A DNA stretch of 64,000 bases from Flavobacteriales bacterium (GCA_016721005.1 JADKJM010000005.1:434001-498000); one strand, 5' to 3'; shown: positions 26,081-34,020, counted from the stretch's first letter. The notes: generated by a model from the sequence alone, not told the origin. Numbers and translations: made by a program.

Positions 26081-26549
26081 GACTGCACGGCTCACCTGCG
26101 CAAGTGGCAGGTTCGGTACCACGGGTCCGCACTGCACAGATCGCCGATCCGCGTGTGTACGGCCTACTTCAGCGATCACGCATTCCTGAACCAACTCGGC
26201 CTCGATCCGTTATTCACCCTGATACGCGGTTGGCTGGATGCCATGGATGAAGGAGAACCACCCGATCGCGCTCATGGATGACCAAGAGGCATCGAACAGG
26301 TTCAGCACGATCCCGGGATCACCACCATCGACGAAGCGCATCGTTCATGGCGATGTCAAGTACGGTGTGCTCGATGATGAGCACTTCCTGATCGTGCGAA
26401 AGGACGGCCGGAGAAGCCTGTACGCCTATCGGACGAAGAGCACCTTGGATGAAGCCTCAGCGCATCCCGATGTCGTCGAACGCATGGACCGGTACGCACG
26501 GGCGCACATGCAGACCTTCCAGCACGTTACGCACACCAACAAGCAGTAA
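26081..26549 (+). pseudogene. Remnant of an LTA-synthase-like sulfatase gene
   Basis: Two pieces in different frames. Reading from about 26081 in one frame gives AYFSDHAFLNQLGLDPLFT up to a TGA near 26280, which matches the region between the membrane part and the enzyme domain of LTA synthase/MdoB-like proteins. The other frame (26238-26549) gives IALMDDQEASNRF, then DEHFLIVRKDGRRSLYAYRT and ERMDRYARAHMQTFQ, the end of the same kind of protein. The whole catalytic sulfatase core is missing, so this is a deletion plus frameshift relic. Confidence 0.55.
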
Positions 26550-26561
26550 CCGCTTGGTGCA

Positions 26562-27521
26562 TCAGCCCAAGTAAGCGTCCAATGCGGCTTGGATGCGTGC
26601 ATTCGCATCGCCCTCCGGGGCTTGAGCGAAGTGTGCTCCGGTGATGCGTTCATACAGGTCGATGTAGCGCTCGCTCACAATTTGCACGAAGGCATCATCC
26701 ATCACCGGCACTTGCTGGCCTTCCTTGCCCATGAAGCCGTTCGCGATCAACCACTCGCGCACGAACTCCTTGCTCAGTTGGTTCTGCCGCACACCCTGTG
26801 CCTGCCGCTCCTCATAACCTTCCGCATGCAAGTAGCGTGAGCTGTCCGGCGTATGGATCTCATCGATCACCATCAGGCTGCCGTCCACAGCACGACCGAA
26901 CTCGTACTTCGTATCCACGAGAAGGAGTCCGCGTTCCTTCGCGATGCGCGAGCCTTCGGCGAAGAGCGCGAGGGCATATCGGCACATGGTCTCCCACTCC
27001 TCCTTGGAACACAGCCCGCGCTCAATGATCTCCACCGGCGTGATGTCCTCATCGTGTCCCGCATCCGCCTTGGTACTCGGCGTGATGATGGGCGTCGGGA
27101 AAGGATCGCTCTCATTCAGGCCATCGGCCATGGTGGCTCCGCAGAGTACGCGCTTGCCATCGTTGTATGTCCGCCACGCGTGACCCGCGAGATAGCCGCG
27201 CACCACCATCTCCACTTTTACCGTTCCACATTGCTTCCCGATGACCACGTTCGGATCGGGCGAGGCTTCCGCCCAATTCGGCGCGACGTTCCGCGTGGCC
27301 TGCAACATGTGCCAGCTCAATTGGCTGAGCACTTGTCCTTTTCCGGGAATACCGCGCGGCAACACCACGTCGAAGGCGCTGATCCGATCACTGGCCACCA
27401 GGATCACACGGCCATCGGAGAGTGAATACACGTCGCGCACTTTGCCGCGATACACGTTCGTGATCAGCGGGTGCTTGAGGTCGGAACGCATCAAGGTCCC
27501 GGCAGTGGAGGTCATGGTCAT
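26562..27521 (-). CDS. purC: SAICAR synthase
   Basis: Phosphoribosylaminoimidazole-succinocarboxamide synthase of purine biosynthesis, 319 residues. Visible motifs: YRGKVRDVYSL, SDRISAFDVVLPRGIPGKG, EMVVRGYLAGHAWRTY, and VDTKYEFGRA with VIDEIHTPDSSRY. This is the longer form related to the yeast ADE1 type. The start overlaps the phoH stop (TGATG), so the two genes are coupled; a second ATG two codons in is also possible. Confidence 0.96.
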   Translation of the reverse strand: MTMTSTAGTLMRSDLKHPLITNVYRGKVRDVYSLSDGRVILVASDRISAFDVVLPRGIPGKGQVLSQLSWHMLQATRNVAPNWAEASPDPNVVIGKQCGTVKVEMVVRGYLAGHAWRTYNDGKRVLCGATMADGLNESDPFPTPIITPSTKADAGHDEDITPVEIIERGLCSKEEWETMCRYALALFAEGSRIAKERGLLLVDTKYEFGRAVDGSLMVIDEIHTPDSSRYLHAEGYEERQAQGVRQNQLSKEFVREWLIANGFMGKEGQQVPVMDDAFVQIVSERYIDLYERITGAHFAQAPEGDANARIQAALDAYLG

Positions 27522-28480
27522 CAGTCCTTCTCGTTCCGGTGTTCAAACTCCCTGAATGCCACGAGTACGCGCGTTACGAGCTCATGACGGATCACATCCT
27601 TCTCATCCAACTCCACCACGCCGATGCCCGGGATCCCGCGCAGCATCCCGACGGCCGGGAGCAATCCGCTGGGCTGGCGATCGGGCAGATCCACTTGCGT
27701 CACATCACCTGTGATCACGAATGTTGCGTTACGCCCCATGCGGGTAAGGAACATCTTCACTTGCGGCAACGTGGCGTTCTGCGCTTCATCCAGGATCACG
27801 AACGCGTGATCGAGCGTGCGGCCGCGCATGAACGCGAGTGGCGCGATCTGGATCACCCCTTCCTCCAAGTACTCCGCAAGTCGTGTAGCCGGGATCATGT
27901 CCTTCAGCGCATCGTACAGTGGCTGGAGGTAGGGATCGAGCTTCTCACGCAGGTCACCGGGAAGAAAACCGAGGTTCTCTCCCGCCTCCACCGCCGGACG
28001 CGTAAGGATGATGCGACGCACCTTCCGTTCCTTCAGTGCCTTCACCGCAAGTGCCACCGCCGTGTAGGTCTTGCCCGTTCCGGCCGGGCCGATGGCGAAG
28101 ACCATGTCATTCTCCTTCACCGCATCCACCAACTTCTGTTGGTTCGGCGTGCGCGCCTTCACACGCAGACCGGCGTTCCCGAAGACGAGCACATCGTCCT
28201 CCTGCTCCCCGGTTTTGCGTTGGCCCTCGGCACCACCCATGATGTCATCCAACACCTTGCGGGGTAGTTCGTTGTATCGGGATACGTGCTCCACCAGCTC
28301 CAAGAAGCGCTCCTCGAACGCCGTGAGCTCCTCCGGCGTACCGCTCACCTTCAAGGTATCGCCACGGGCCACGATGTTGAGTTTCGGGAAGACCCCCTTG
28401 ATGATGCGGAGGTTCGCGTCGTTGGCACCGAGGACCTCCACGGGATCCACGCCAGCAATGGTGATGAGCTTCTCTGTCAA
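27521..28480 (-). CDS. phoH: PhoH-like ATPase
   Basis: A 319-residue PhoH-family protein (KH-like N-terminus plus SF1-type ATPase) linked to RNA metabolism and ribosome maturation. Walker A is IGPAGTGKTYTAVA, Walker B VILDEAQNATLPQ, and TRPAVEAGENLGFLPGDL is typical. No ATG fits the expected N-terminus. A TTG at 28480 gives (M)TEKLITIAGVDPVEVLG, aligning with the usual start, whereas the first ATG would lie inside the divergent gene at 28583. I therefore propose the TTG start. Confidence 0.93.
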   Translation of the reverse strand: MTEKLITIAGVDPVEVLGANDANLRIIKGVFPKLNIVARGDTLKVSGTPEELTAFEERFLELVEHVSRYNELPRKVLDDIMGGAEGQRKTGEQEDDVLVFGNAGLRVKARTPNQQKLVDAVKENDMVFAIGPAGTGKTYTAVALAVKALKERKVRRIILTRPAVEAGENLGFLPGDLREKLDPYLQPLYDALKDMIPATRLAEYLEEGVIQIAPLAFMRGRTLDHAFVILDEAQNATLPQVKMFLTRMGRNATFVITGDVTQVDLPDRQPSGLLPAVGMLRGIPGIGVVELDEKDVIRHELVTRVLVAFREFEHRNEKD

Positions 28481-28531
28481 AGCAACTATGAAGTGTTGAA
28501 ACTTTTGATCCGCAGCCGTTGTGCCTGCTTC

Positions 28532-28539
28532 TAGTTTTG
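28532..28539 (+). promoter_or_regulatory. Bacteroidota -7 promoter box
   Basis: TAGTTTTG is a perfect match to TAnnTTTG and lies 43 bases before the start at 28583, giving a leader of about 35-40 bases. A TTTTG upstream (28503-28507) is somewhat too far for an ideal -33 box. Confidence 0.45.
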
Positions 28540-28582
28540 AGCGCTCGAAGGTAGCGCGGCACCACGGCCGATCGGAAAGAAC

Positions 28583-29395
28583 ATGACGATCATCACACTC
28601 ATCACCGATATGGGCACCAGGGACCATTATGTGGCCATGGTGAAGGGCGCTATCCTGTCACAGCTACCGGAGGCCACGATCGTGGATGTCACGCATGCGA
28701 TCAAGCCTTTTCATAATCCTGAAGCGGTGCATGTGCTGCGGAACGCGTACCCGGCATTCCCAAAAGGCACGATCCACATCGTCGGCGTCAATCCCGAAGC
28801 GGATCGTTTCACGGTGCATGTGGTGGCGAAGCACGATGGGCACTATTTCATCGGTGCGGATAACGGGATCTTCCCGTTGGCTTTTGATGGAATGCCCGAG
28901 GAGGCGTATGAGATCACGATGAAGCTGGATGACGACCACGCGGCCTTCCCGATGAAGACCGTATTCGTGAAGGCGGCCTGCCATTTGGCACGCGGCGGAA
29001 AGCCGGAGACCATCGGGCGGCGCATGACATCGTTGCGTGAACTCTTCAACATCAAACCCAAATCGGACGAGAACTGCATCGTGGGGCAGGTGGTGTACAC
29101 GGATCATTACGGCAACCTCATCACCAACGTGAGTCGTTCGTTGTTCGACAAGGTCCGTGGCGGACGATCGTTCCGGATCGGTTTCGGCCTACCTGCGGAC
29201 GACATCACCCGGTTGCACAAGACCTATGGCGATGTTTCAAATGGCGTGTGCCTCGCCTTCTTCAATGCCAGTGGCGATCTGGAGATCGCGGTGAACAAGG
29301 GAGTGGAAGGAAGCGGTGGAGGTGCCGCACGTTTGTTGGGCTTGCGCGAGAACGACCCGGTTCGCATCGATTTCAGCGCCAAGGCCAGGACCTGA
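28583..29395 (+). CDS. SAM hydroxide adenosyltransferase (DUF62)
   Basis: A 270-residue enzyme of the fluorinase/chlorinase superfamily that hydrolyses S-adenosylmethionine to adenosine and methionine. Signature pieces: ITLITDMGTRDHYVAMVKGA, FIGADNGIFPLAF, and VYTDHYGNLITNV. The late loop FNASGDLEIAVNKGVEGSG lies near the adenosine site. The 20-odd extra residues that mark the halogenating fluorinases are not apparent. It is divergent from phoH. Confidence 0.9.
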   Translation: MTIITLITDMGTRDHYVAMVKGAILSQLPEATIVDVTHAIKPFHNPEAVHVLRNAYPAFPKGTIHIVGVNPEADRFTVHVVAKHDGHYFIGADNGIFPLAFDGMPEEAYEITMKLDDDHAAFPMKTVFVKAACHLARGGKPETIGRRMTSLRELFNIKPKSDENCIVGQVVYTDHYGNLITNVSRSLFDKVRGGRSFRIGFGLPADDITRLHKTYGDVSNGVCLAFFNASGDLEIAVNKGVEGSGGGAARLLGLRENDPVRIDFSAKART

Positions 29396-29496
29396 TCACC
29401 CCGGCCCACCCGCTTCAGCCTCCACTCGCGCAGAACGATCACCGCTTCCTCCATCGGCTATCGGACCTCTACTTCTATATTTCGCCCCGAACAGCA

Positions 29497-30474
29497 ATGA
29501 GCAACGCACGACCACTCTCGGCCTTCATGGAGCAGCACTACCTGCATTTCAATGCAGCAGCGCTCGTGGATGCCGCCAAAGGATACAAGGACCACCTCTC
29601 GAAAGGCCGCAAGATGATGGTGACGCTTGCGGGCGCGATGAGCACCGCCGAATTGGGAAAGATCTTCGCGGAGATGATCCGCCAAGGCAAGGTGGACATC
29701 ATCAGTTGCACCGGCGCGAACCTGGAGGAGGACGTGATGAACCTCGTGGCGCACGACCATTACGAGCGCGTGCCGCATTACCGCGACCTCACCCCGCAAC
29801 AAGAACGCGAGCTGCTTGATCGCGGCATGAACCGCGTGACCGATACCTGCATTCCGGAGCACGAGGCCTTCCGCCGCTTGGAGAAGCATGTGGTGGATCT
29901 CTGGACCGCTGATGACAAGAGCGGCAACCGTCGGTTCCCGCATCAGTACTTCTATGAGATGCTCAACTCCGGTGTGCTGAAGCAGTACTACCAGATCGAT
30001 CCGAAGAACAGTTGGATGGTGGCCGCTGCGGAGCGCAACATCCCGATCATCTGTCCGGGTTGGGAGGACAGCACCTTGGGCAACATCTTCGCAGGCCATT
30101 GTATCACCGGTGATTGCAAGCCGGGCATGATGAAGAGCGGCATCGAATACATGATCTTCCTCGCCGATTGGTACACCAACAACTGCGGTACCGATGGCAT
30201 CGGCTTCTTCCAGATCGGGGGCGGCATCGCCGGTGATTTCCCGATCTGCGTGGTGCCCATGTTGCACCAGGACCTCCAGCGCGAACACATCCCCTTCTGG
30301 AGCTACTTCTGCCAGATCAGCGACAGCACCACGAGCTACGGCAGTTACAGTGGCGCTGTGCCGAATGAAAAGATCACCTGGGGAAAACTGGACATCGACA
30401 CCCCGAAGTACATCATCGAAAGTGATGCTACTATTGTAGCACCTCTGATCTTCGCCTACGTCCTCGATATGTGA
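29497..30474 (+). CDS. Deoxyhypusine-synthase-like protein
   Basis: A 325-residue NAD-dependent spermidine-using enzyme family member. Motifs include MMVTLAGAMSTAELGKIFAE, IISCTGANLEEDVMN, and near the end SGAVPNEKITWGKLDID, where the lysine of WGK matches the catalytic lysine of eukaryotic deoxyhypusine synthase. Bacteria lack hypusinated EF-P, so members are usually assigned to homospermidine or other polyamine synthesis; the product here is unknown. The start at 29497 (MSNARPLSAFMEQHY) is well supported. Confidence 0.88.
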   Translation: MSNARPLSAFMEQHYLHFNAAALVDAAKGYKDHLSKGRKMMVTLAGAMSTAELGKIFAEMIRQGKVDIISCTGANLEEDVMNLVAHDHYERVPHYRDLTPQQERELLDRGMNRVTDTCIPEHEAFRRLEKHVVDLWTADDKSGNRRFPHQYFYEMLNSGVLKQYYQIDPKNSWMVAAAERNIPIICPGWEDSTLGNIFAGHCITGDCKPGMMKSGIEYMIFLADWYTNNCGTDGIGFFQIGGGIAGDFPICVVPMLHQDLQREHIPFWSYFCQISDSTTSYGSYSGAVPNEKITWGKLDIDTPKYIIESDATIVAPLIFAYVLDM

Positions 30475-30479
30475 TCACC

Positions 30480-30881
30480 ATGCAACGTTTGATCCGCTCC
30501 TTCAACACCTTGACCGACCAGCTCAAGGAGACCCTCCAGGAACAATACCCGGACGGGATCGACACCACCCACATCAAGACCATCCCCACCGCGAAAGGTG
30601 AGATGCTACGCGTGATCGAACTGCGCACACCGGAGGCGATGTACTTGATCAAGATCAATTCCGAGAGCCGTGCGGAGATCGATGAGTTCCTCGATCAGGA
30701 CGAATCCTCCGGTTCAGCAGGCGATGATGGGGATGACGGGGATGAGGACAATGGATTGGAGGGTACCGATGATGCAGGAAGTGATGACTCCGCCAACGAT
30801 GACGTGGATGATGATGGCGGTGCTGACGACGACGATGCGGATGACGGCGGTGGAGATGACGACGATGAGGATGAGGAGTAA
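30480..30881 (+). CDS. Protein with a strongly acidic low-complexity tail
   Basis: A 133-residue protein. Residues 1-75 form a compact, probably helical then beta domain (LIRSFNTLTDQLKETLQEQY, EMLRVIELRTPEAMYLIKIN). The last 60 residues are almost only Asp, Glu, Gly, Ser and Ala (for example DDVDDDGGADDDDADDGG). It follows the deoxyhypusine-like gene by five bases and ends just before a strong terminator, so the two form one unit. I do not recognise the domain. A polyanionic tail could bind a basic protein, a polyamine or calcium; this is speculation. Confidence 0.75.
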   Translation: MQRLIRSFNTLTDQLKETLQEQYPDGIDTTHIKTIPTAKGEMLRVIELRTPEAMYLIKINSESRAEIDEFLDQDESSGSAGDDGDDGDEDNGLEGTDDAGSDDSANDDVDDDGGADDDDADDGGGDDDDEDEE

Positions 30882-30900
30882 CCGATGAACAACTAATGCG

Positions 30901-30936
30901 AAGGCCCCCGTTTTCCAGCGGGGGCCTTCTTATTTT
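30901..30936 (+). terminator. Strong rho-independent terminator
   Basis: AAGGCCCCCG-TTTTCCAG-CGGGGGCCTT followed by CTTATTTT, a perfect 10-bp GC-rich stem with a T-rich tail, 20 bases after the acidic protein gene. Confidence 0.9.
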
Positions 30937-30957
30937 GGTACGCATCATTCACACCCC

Positions 30958-31374
30958 ATGGACGGAACCTTCCACTTGGCCTTCGCCACCACCGACCTGA
31001 AACGGATCAAAGCCTTCTATGGCAAATTCCTTGGCTGCAAGGAAGGCCGCAGCGCGGAGACTTGGGTGGACTTCGATCTCTTCGGGCACCAACTCACCAT
31101 CCAAGAGGTCCCCATGCTGATCAAGACCGCGCGCATGTACAACCCCATGAGCAACGTCCCAAGTAACCACTGGGGCATCGTGCTCAGCCTTGCGGATTGG
31201 CGGAAGCTGCGCGATAAGTTCAAGAAGGTGGGCTACCCGTTCTTCATTGAACCCGGTGTGGTGATGAAGGGCGAAGTGGGTGAGCAGCGCAGTATGTTCA
31301 TCGAGGATCCGGATGGGCACGCGATCGAGTTCAAGTGCTTCGAGGACGCGGACGATCTCTTCCGGAAGGCATGA
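30958..31374 (+). CDS. VOC-family (glyoxalase-like) protein
   Basis: A 138-residue vicinal-oxygen-chelate protein. HLAFATTDLKRIKAFYGKFLG opens the first beta-alpha-beta unit, NHWGIVLSLADWRKLRDKFK the second, and MFIEDPDGHAIEFKCFED ends it with the conserved glutamate. The substrate is unknown. It overlaps the next small gene by four bases. Confidence 0.88.
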   Translation: MDGTFHLAFATTDLKRIKAFYGKFLGCKEGRSAETWVDFDLFGHQLTIQEVPMLIKTARMYNPMSNVPSNHWGIVLSLADWRKLRDKFKKVGYPFFIEPGVVMKGEVGEQRSMFIEDPDGHAIEFKCFEDADDLFRKA

Positions 31375-31568
31375 CCGCGCGGCTGGGTTTGATGCTCGTT
31401 CTCGTTGGCCTCTGCTTCTTCACGATCTCGGTGGTGTTCAAATTCCAGGATTGGCCAATGTCCGGCTTGCTCTACGTTGGAAGTATGGCTCCAACATTCC
31501 TTGGTCTTGTGATCCTCGTGTGGAAGGCTTTGCGATACCCGGGCTTCAAGGATTTCCTGGATAGTTGA
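31371..31568 (+). CDS. Mini GldL-like membrane protein, copy 1
   Basis: A 65-residue protein of two membrane helices (LGLMLVLVGLCFFTISVVF and LLYVGSMAPTFLGLVILVW) joined by FKFQDWPMSG. The pattern FK.xxWPxSG resembles the start of the gliding and type IX secretion motor protein GldL (FKxxHWPGAG), but the long cytoplasmic part is missing. It starts inside the VOC stop. It is paralogous to the next gene. Confidence 0.65.
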   Translation: MTARLGLMLVLVGLCFFTISVVFKFQDWPMSGLLYVGSMAPTFLGLVILVWKALRYPGFKDFLDS

Positions 31569-31629
31569 TCCGGAACTGCACCGTTACGGAATGCTCGGTG
31601 ATGCATTCCACTGCAAAACCGACCTCCTT

Positions 31630-31827
31630 ATGAGAACCCGCACCGCCGTCTCTCTCCTTCTCGTTGGTACCGCTGTGATCACCCTCGGCTCGCTGTTCAA
31701 GGTGTTGCACTGGCCTACAGCCAACATCCAACTCCTGCTCGGTGCGATGCTTCAGGTCGCCGCTCTGCTGGTGCTTGCATACAGAACGGTCAAGGCCCCA
31801 CACCTCAAGGACCTGCTCACCCATTGA
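31630..31827 (+). CDS. Mini GldL-like membrane protein, copy 2
   Basis: Also 65 residues, with two helices (AVSLLLVGTAVITLGSLF and IQLLLGAMLQVAALLVLAY) around FKVLHWPTAN, followed by a short basic and then acidic end (KAPHLKDLLTH against YPGFKDFLDS in copy 1). The HWP motif is closer to GldL than in copy 1. The function is unknown; it may be a stand-alone version of the GldL membrane hairpin. The start at 31630 follows a longer leader. Confidence 0.65.
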   Translation: MRTRTAVSLLLVGTAVITLGSLFKVLHWPTANIQLLLGAMLQVAALLVLAYRTVKAPHLKDLLTH

Positions 31828-31836
31828 CCCGAATGC

Positions 31837-31866
31837 GAAATGGTCCGCGACTTGGCGGACCCTTTC
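31837..31866. terminator. Convergent terminator hairpin
   Basis: GAAA-T-GGTCCGC / GCGGACC-C-TTTC, a 7-bp GC stem extended by AAA/TTT, between the plus-strand GldL-like genes and the minus-strand regulator. Confidence 0.65.
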
Positions 31867-31886
31867 GTGTACTTCGTTCGTTCGGC

Positions 31887-32714
31887 TCAGAACGCCAATC
31901 GCCCTTGCTGCTCCATGGAGAGGCGTAATTGGCTCACCTCCTTGCGCAGTTCCACCACACTGCGGGCCAGTTCATCACGGCTCATGTTGGGTTCGGGTAA
32001 TTCGGCACTGATGAAGTGGACGAACTTCCAGATCTCGAGCACATTGGTCACGGGCACTTCGTAGGGCGCGTAGAGCGGATTGGTGCTGCACAGCAACAAG
32101 TTGCCTTTGTCCTTCAATTGGTTGTAGGCCACTTTGAAGACGATGCCATCATCCTTGGTCACCACGATGTAAGGTTGGCCATCGCGGATGGTCTGCCAGT
32201 TCTGCACGTACTCGCCCGTCACCCAGGATCCATCGGCCACGGGTGGCATGCTGTCGCCACTGATCTGGAAGGTGCGGTACTTGCGGTCCCGCGCCAGGAA
32301 GGGCATCTGGAAGGTGGGCAGGATGCTGATGTACTCCGGGTCGGCGTAGCCCAGCGCGTAGCCTGCCTTCGCCTTCTCGGGAACCAACTCCACATTCTCT
32401 CGATCCTCGCGATCCACCGTGGTGGCGAGCACACGTAGGCGGCGACCGCTGAGGTCGATGTCCCCTCCACGCTCGATCACCCCGATCTGGCTTTCGCTCA
32501 GGGCCGTAAGGTCGTCGCGCAGAAGTTTGTCCACGCTCACCTTGAAGTATTCGCTCATGCGCACGAGCAGGTCGAAGGACGGCTCGGCGCTGCCATTCTC
32601 ATAGCCGCTGTAGCTGGAGCGTTTCACATCGAGAGCGATGGACACTTCCTCTTGGGAGCGGCCGCGGCGGGAACGGAGGAGCTTGATGTTGGCTCCGAAG
32701 ACGGGGTTTGCCAT
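31887..32714 (-). CDS. XRE-family regulator with an S24 peptidase domain
   Basis: A 275-residue LexA/CI-like regulator. Residues 5-60 are an HTH (NIKLLRSRRGRSQEEVSIAL, VKRSSYSGYENG). A linker ends in AKAGYALGY, where A-G (117-118) is a likely self-cleavage site. The serine is S155 in ISGDSMPP and the lysine K194 in VFKVAYN. The tail (RDELARSVVELRKEVSQLRL) is a coiled coil. Self-cleavage under stress is expected from the family. It is separated by 43 bases from the ORF6N pair upstream. Confidence 0.9.
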   Translation of the reverse strand: MANPVFGANIKLLRSRRGRSQEEVSIALDVKRSSYSGYENGSAEPSFDLLVRMSEYFKVSVDKLLRDDLTALSESQIGVIERGGDIDLSGRRLRVLATTVDREDRENVELVPEKAKAGYALGYADPEYISILPTFQMPFLARDRKYRTFQISGDSMPPVADGSWVTGEYVQNWQTIRDGQPYIVVTKDDGIVFKVAYNQLKDKGNLLLCSTNPLYAPYEVPVTNVLEIWKFVHFISAELPEPNMSRDELARSVVELRKEVSQLRLSMEQQGRLAF

Positions 32715-32757
32715 GGTTCGGTGGGATTGGATATCGTGATCGGGTTTGTTTCGTTCT

Positions 32758-33321
32758 TCAGTTGGAGTCGGCTTTGTAGCCGATGCTCTTGCGCGGTTCC
32801 GCTGGCCGTTCCATCAGTTGCCGCAGCGCGCGCATGATGCTCGCGACATCCACATCGTGACCGGAAACGCGGTGTTCCAATTGCTCCAACTGCCGCAGTA
32901 CTTCCTGGTTCGTGAGCATGACCTCGCGCATCCGGGTGAAAACGCGGATGATCTGTATGTTGACCAGAATGGCCTGCTCGCTGTTCAACACACTGGAAAG
33001 CATGGCCACACCCTGCTCAGTGAAAGCCATTGGGGCATAACGGGTGCCTCCCCAACTTGAGGTGCCAAACTGGCTCCTCAAGTTCTCGTGCTCTTCTGCG
33101 GAGAGTTCGAACATGAAGTCCTCCGGGAATCGACCCGAGTTCCTTCGCACCTGCCGCTTGAGTTGCTTGGTCTCCACCCCGTAGAGCGCGGCAAGATCAC
33201 GGTCCAGCATCACCCGTTGGCCGCGGATCACATGGATGCGGTTCGTGATGGACGCGTCGGCCGGTAGTTCCAGTTGGTAGCGGGCCTGCGGCTCTTGGGC
33301 AATGTTCGTGGCGGTGCTCAT
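32758..33321 (-). CDS. ORF6N-domain protein, copy 2
   Basis: A 187-residue protein with the phage-derived ORF6N DNA-binding domain: RIHVIRGQRVMLDRDLAALYGVETKQLKRQVRRN, then FPEDFMFELS and FTEQGVAMLSSVLNSEQAI. The tail (REVMLTNQEVLRQLEQLEHR) is a coiled coil. Its last 60 codons are almost identical to those of copy 1. The start overlaps the copy 1 stop. Such proteins are probably regulators from prophages or mobile DNA; the targets are unknown. Confidence 0.88.
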   Translation of the reverse strand: MSTATNIAQEPQARYQLELPADASITNRIHVIRGQRVMLDRDLAALYGVETKQLKRQVRRNSGRFPEDFMFELSAEEHENLRSQFGTSSWGGTRYAPMAFTEQGVAMLSSVLNSEQAILVNIQIIRVFTRMREVMLTNQEVLRQLEQLEHRVSGHDVDVASIMRALRQLMERPAEPRKSIGYKADSN

Positions 33322-33950
33322 GCGTCGGTGGTTGACTTGTATCCGATGCTCTTACGCGGCTCCGCAGGATGTTCCATCAGTTGCCGCAGCGCGCGCATGA
33401 TGCTCGCGACATCCACATCGTGACCGGAAACGCGCTGTTCCAATTGCTCCAACTGCCGCAGCACTTCCTGGTTCGTGAGCATGATCTCACGCATCCGCGC
33501 GAACACACGGATGATGTGGATACTCACCGCGATGGCCTGTTCGCTACGCAGCACATTGGCCAACATGAGAATGCCGTGCTCGGTGAAGGCGAACGGGGTG
33601 TACTTACTATGCTTTCCCTGCTTTAAGGTCGCAAACTGCGACCTTATACCTCCTTGGTTTTCAGACGAATGGTCATCAACGGCCATTTCTAAGGTCACAA
33701 CTTGTGACCTTAGAACCCGGTCCTCTTCCAAGCTCAGTTCGAACATGAAGTCCTCCGGGAAGCGCTCCTTGTTCCGACGCACCTGCTCCTTGAGGCGCTT
33801 CACTTCCACACCATACAGTTCCGCCAGGTCGCGGTCCAGCATCACCTTCTGCCCACGTAGTACATGGATGCGACCGGTGATGGCCGCATCAGCAGGCGGG
33901 GCCTCACGTTGGTAGGAGACTTTGGGTTCCAGTGCCAGGGTTTCCATCAC
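33318..33950 (-). CDS. ORF6N-domain protein, copy 1
   Basis: A 210-residue paralogue: RIHVLRGQKVMLDRDLAELYGVE, RFPEDFMFELSLEEDRVLRSQ, YTPFAFTEHGILMLANVLRSEQAI and the same coiled-coil tail. Between the two halves of the domain it carries a duplicated piece (LRSQVVTLE, then IRSQFATLK) encoded by two related DNA palindromes. It is the first gene of a three-gene minus-strand run ending in the XRE-S24 regulator. Confidence 0.88.
   Translation of the reverse strand: MMETLALEPKVSYQREAPPADAAITGRIHVLRGQKVMLDRDLAELYGVEVKRLKEQVRRNKERFPEDFMFELSLEEDRVLRSQVVTLEMAVDDHSSENQGGIRSQFATLKQGKHSKYTPFAFTEHGILMLANVLRSEQAIAVSIHIIRVFARMREIMLTNQEVLRQLEQLEQRVSGHDVDVASIMRALRQLMEHPAEPRKSIGYKSTTDA
33625..33711. repeat. 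Paired palindromes within ORF6N copy 1
   Basis: AAGGTCGCA-AAC-TGCGACCTT (33625-33645) and AAGGTCACA-ACT-TGTGACCTT (33691-33711) are similar perfect inverted repeats exactly 66 bp apart, encoding FATL and VVTL next to RSQ. They look like a small palindromic unit duplicated in frame. Confidence 0.8.
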
Positions 33951-33956
33951 TCGATC

Positions 33957-34020
33957 GGCCAGTTATCCGGCACCAAATGTATGGCCAATTATTCGGAATG
34001 ATACCGACGGATAATCCGTC
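33957..34020. promoter_or_regulatory. Repeated TTATCCGG motifs upstream of the ORF6N genes
   Basis: GGCCAGTTATCCGG (33957-33970) and GGCCAATTATTCGG (33983-33996) are direct copies 26 bp apart, followed by the palindrome GACGGATAATCCGTC (34006-34020) with the same GGATAA core. They lie between divergent genes, and the first is seven bases from the ORF6N start. They are likely operators for one of the adjacent regulators. Confidence 0.5.
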
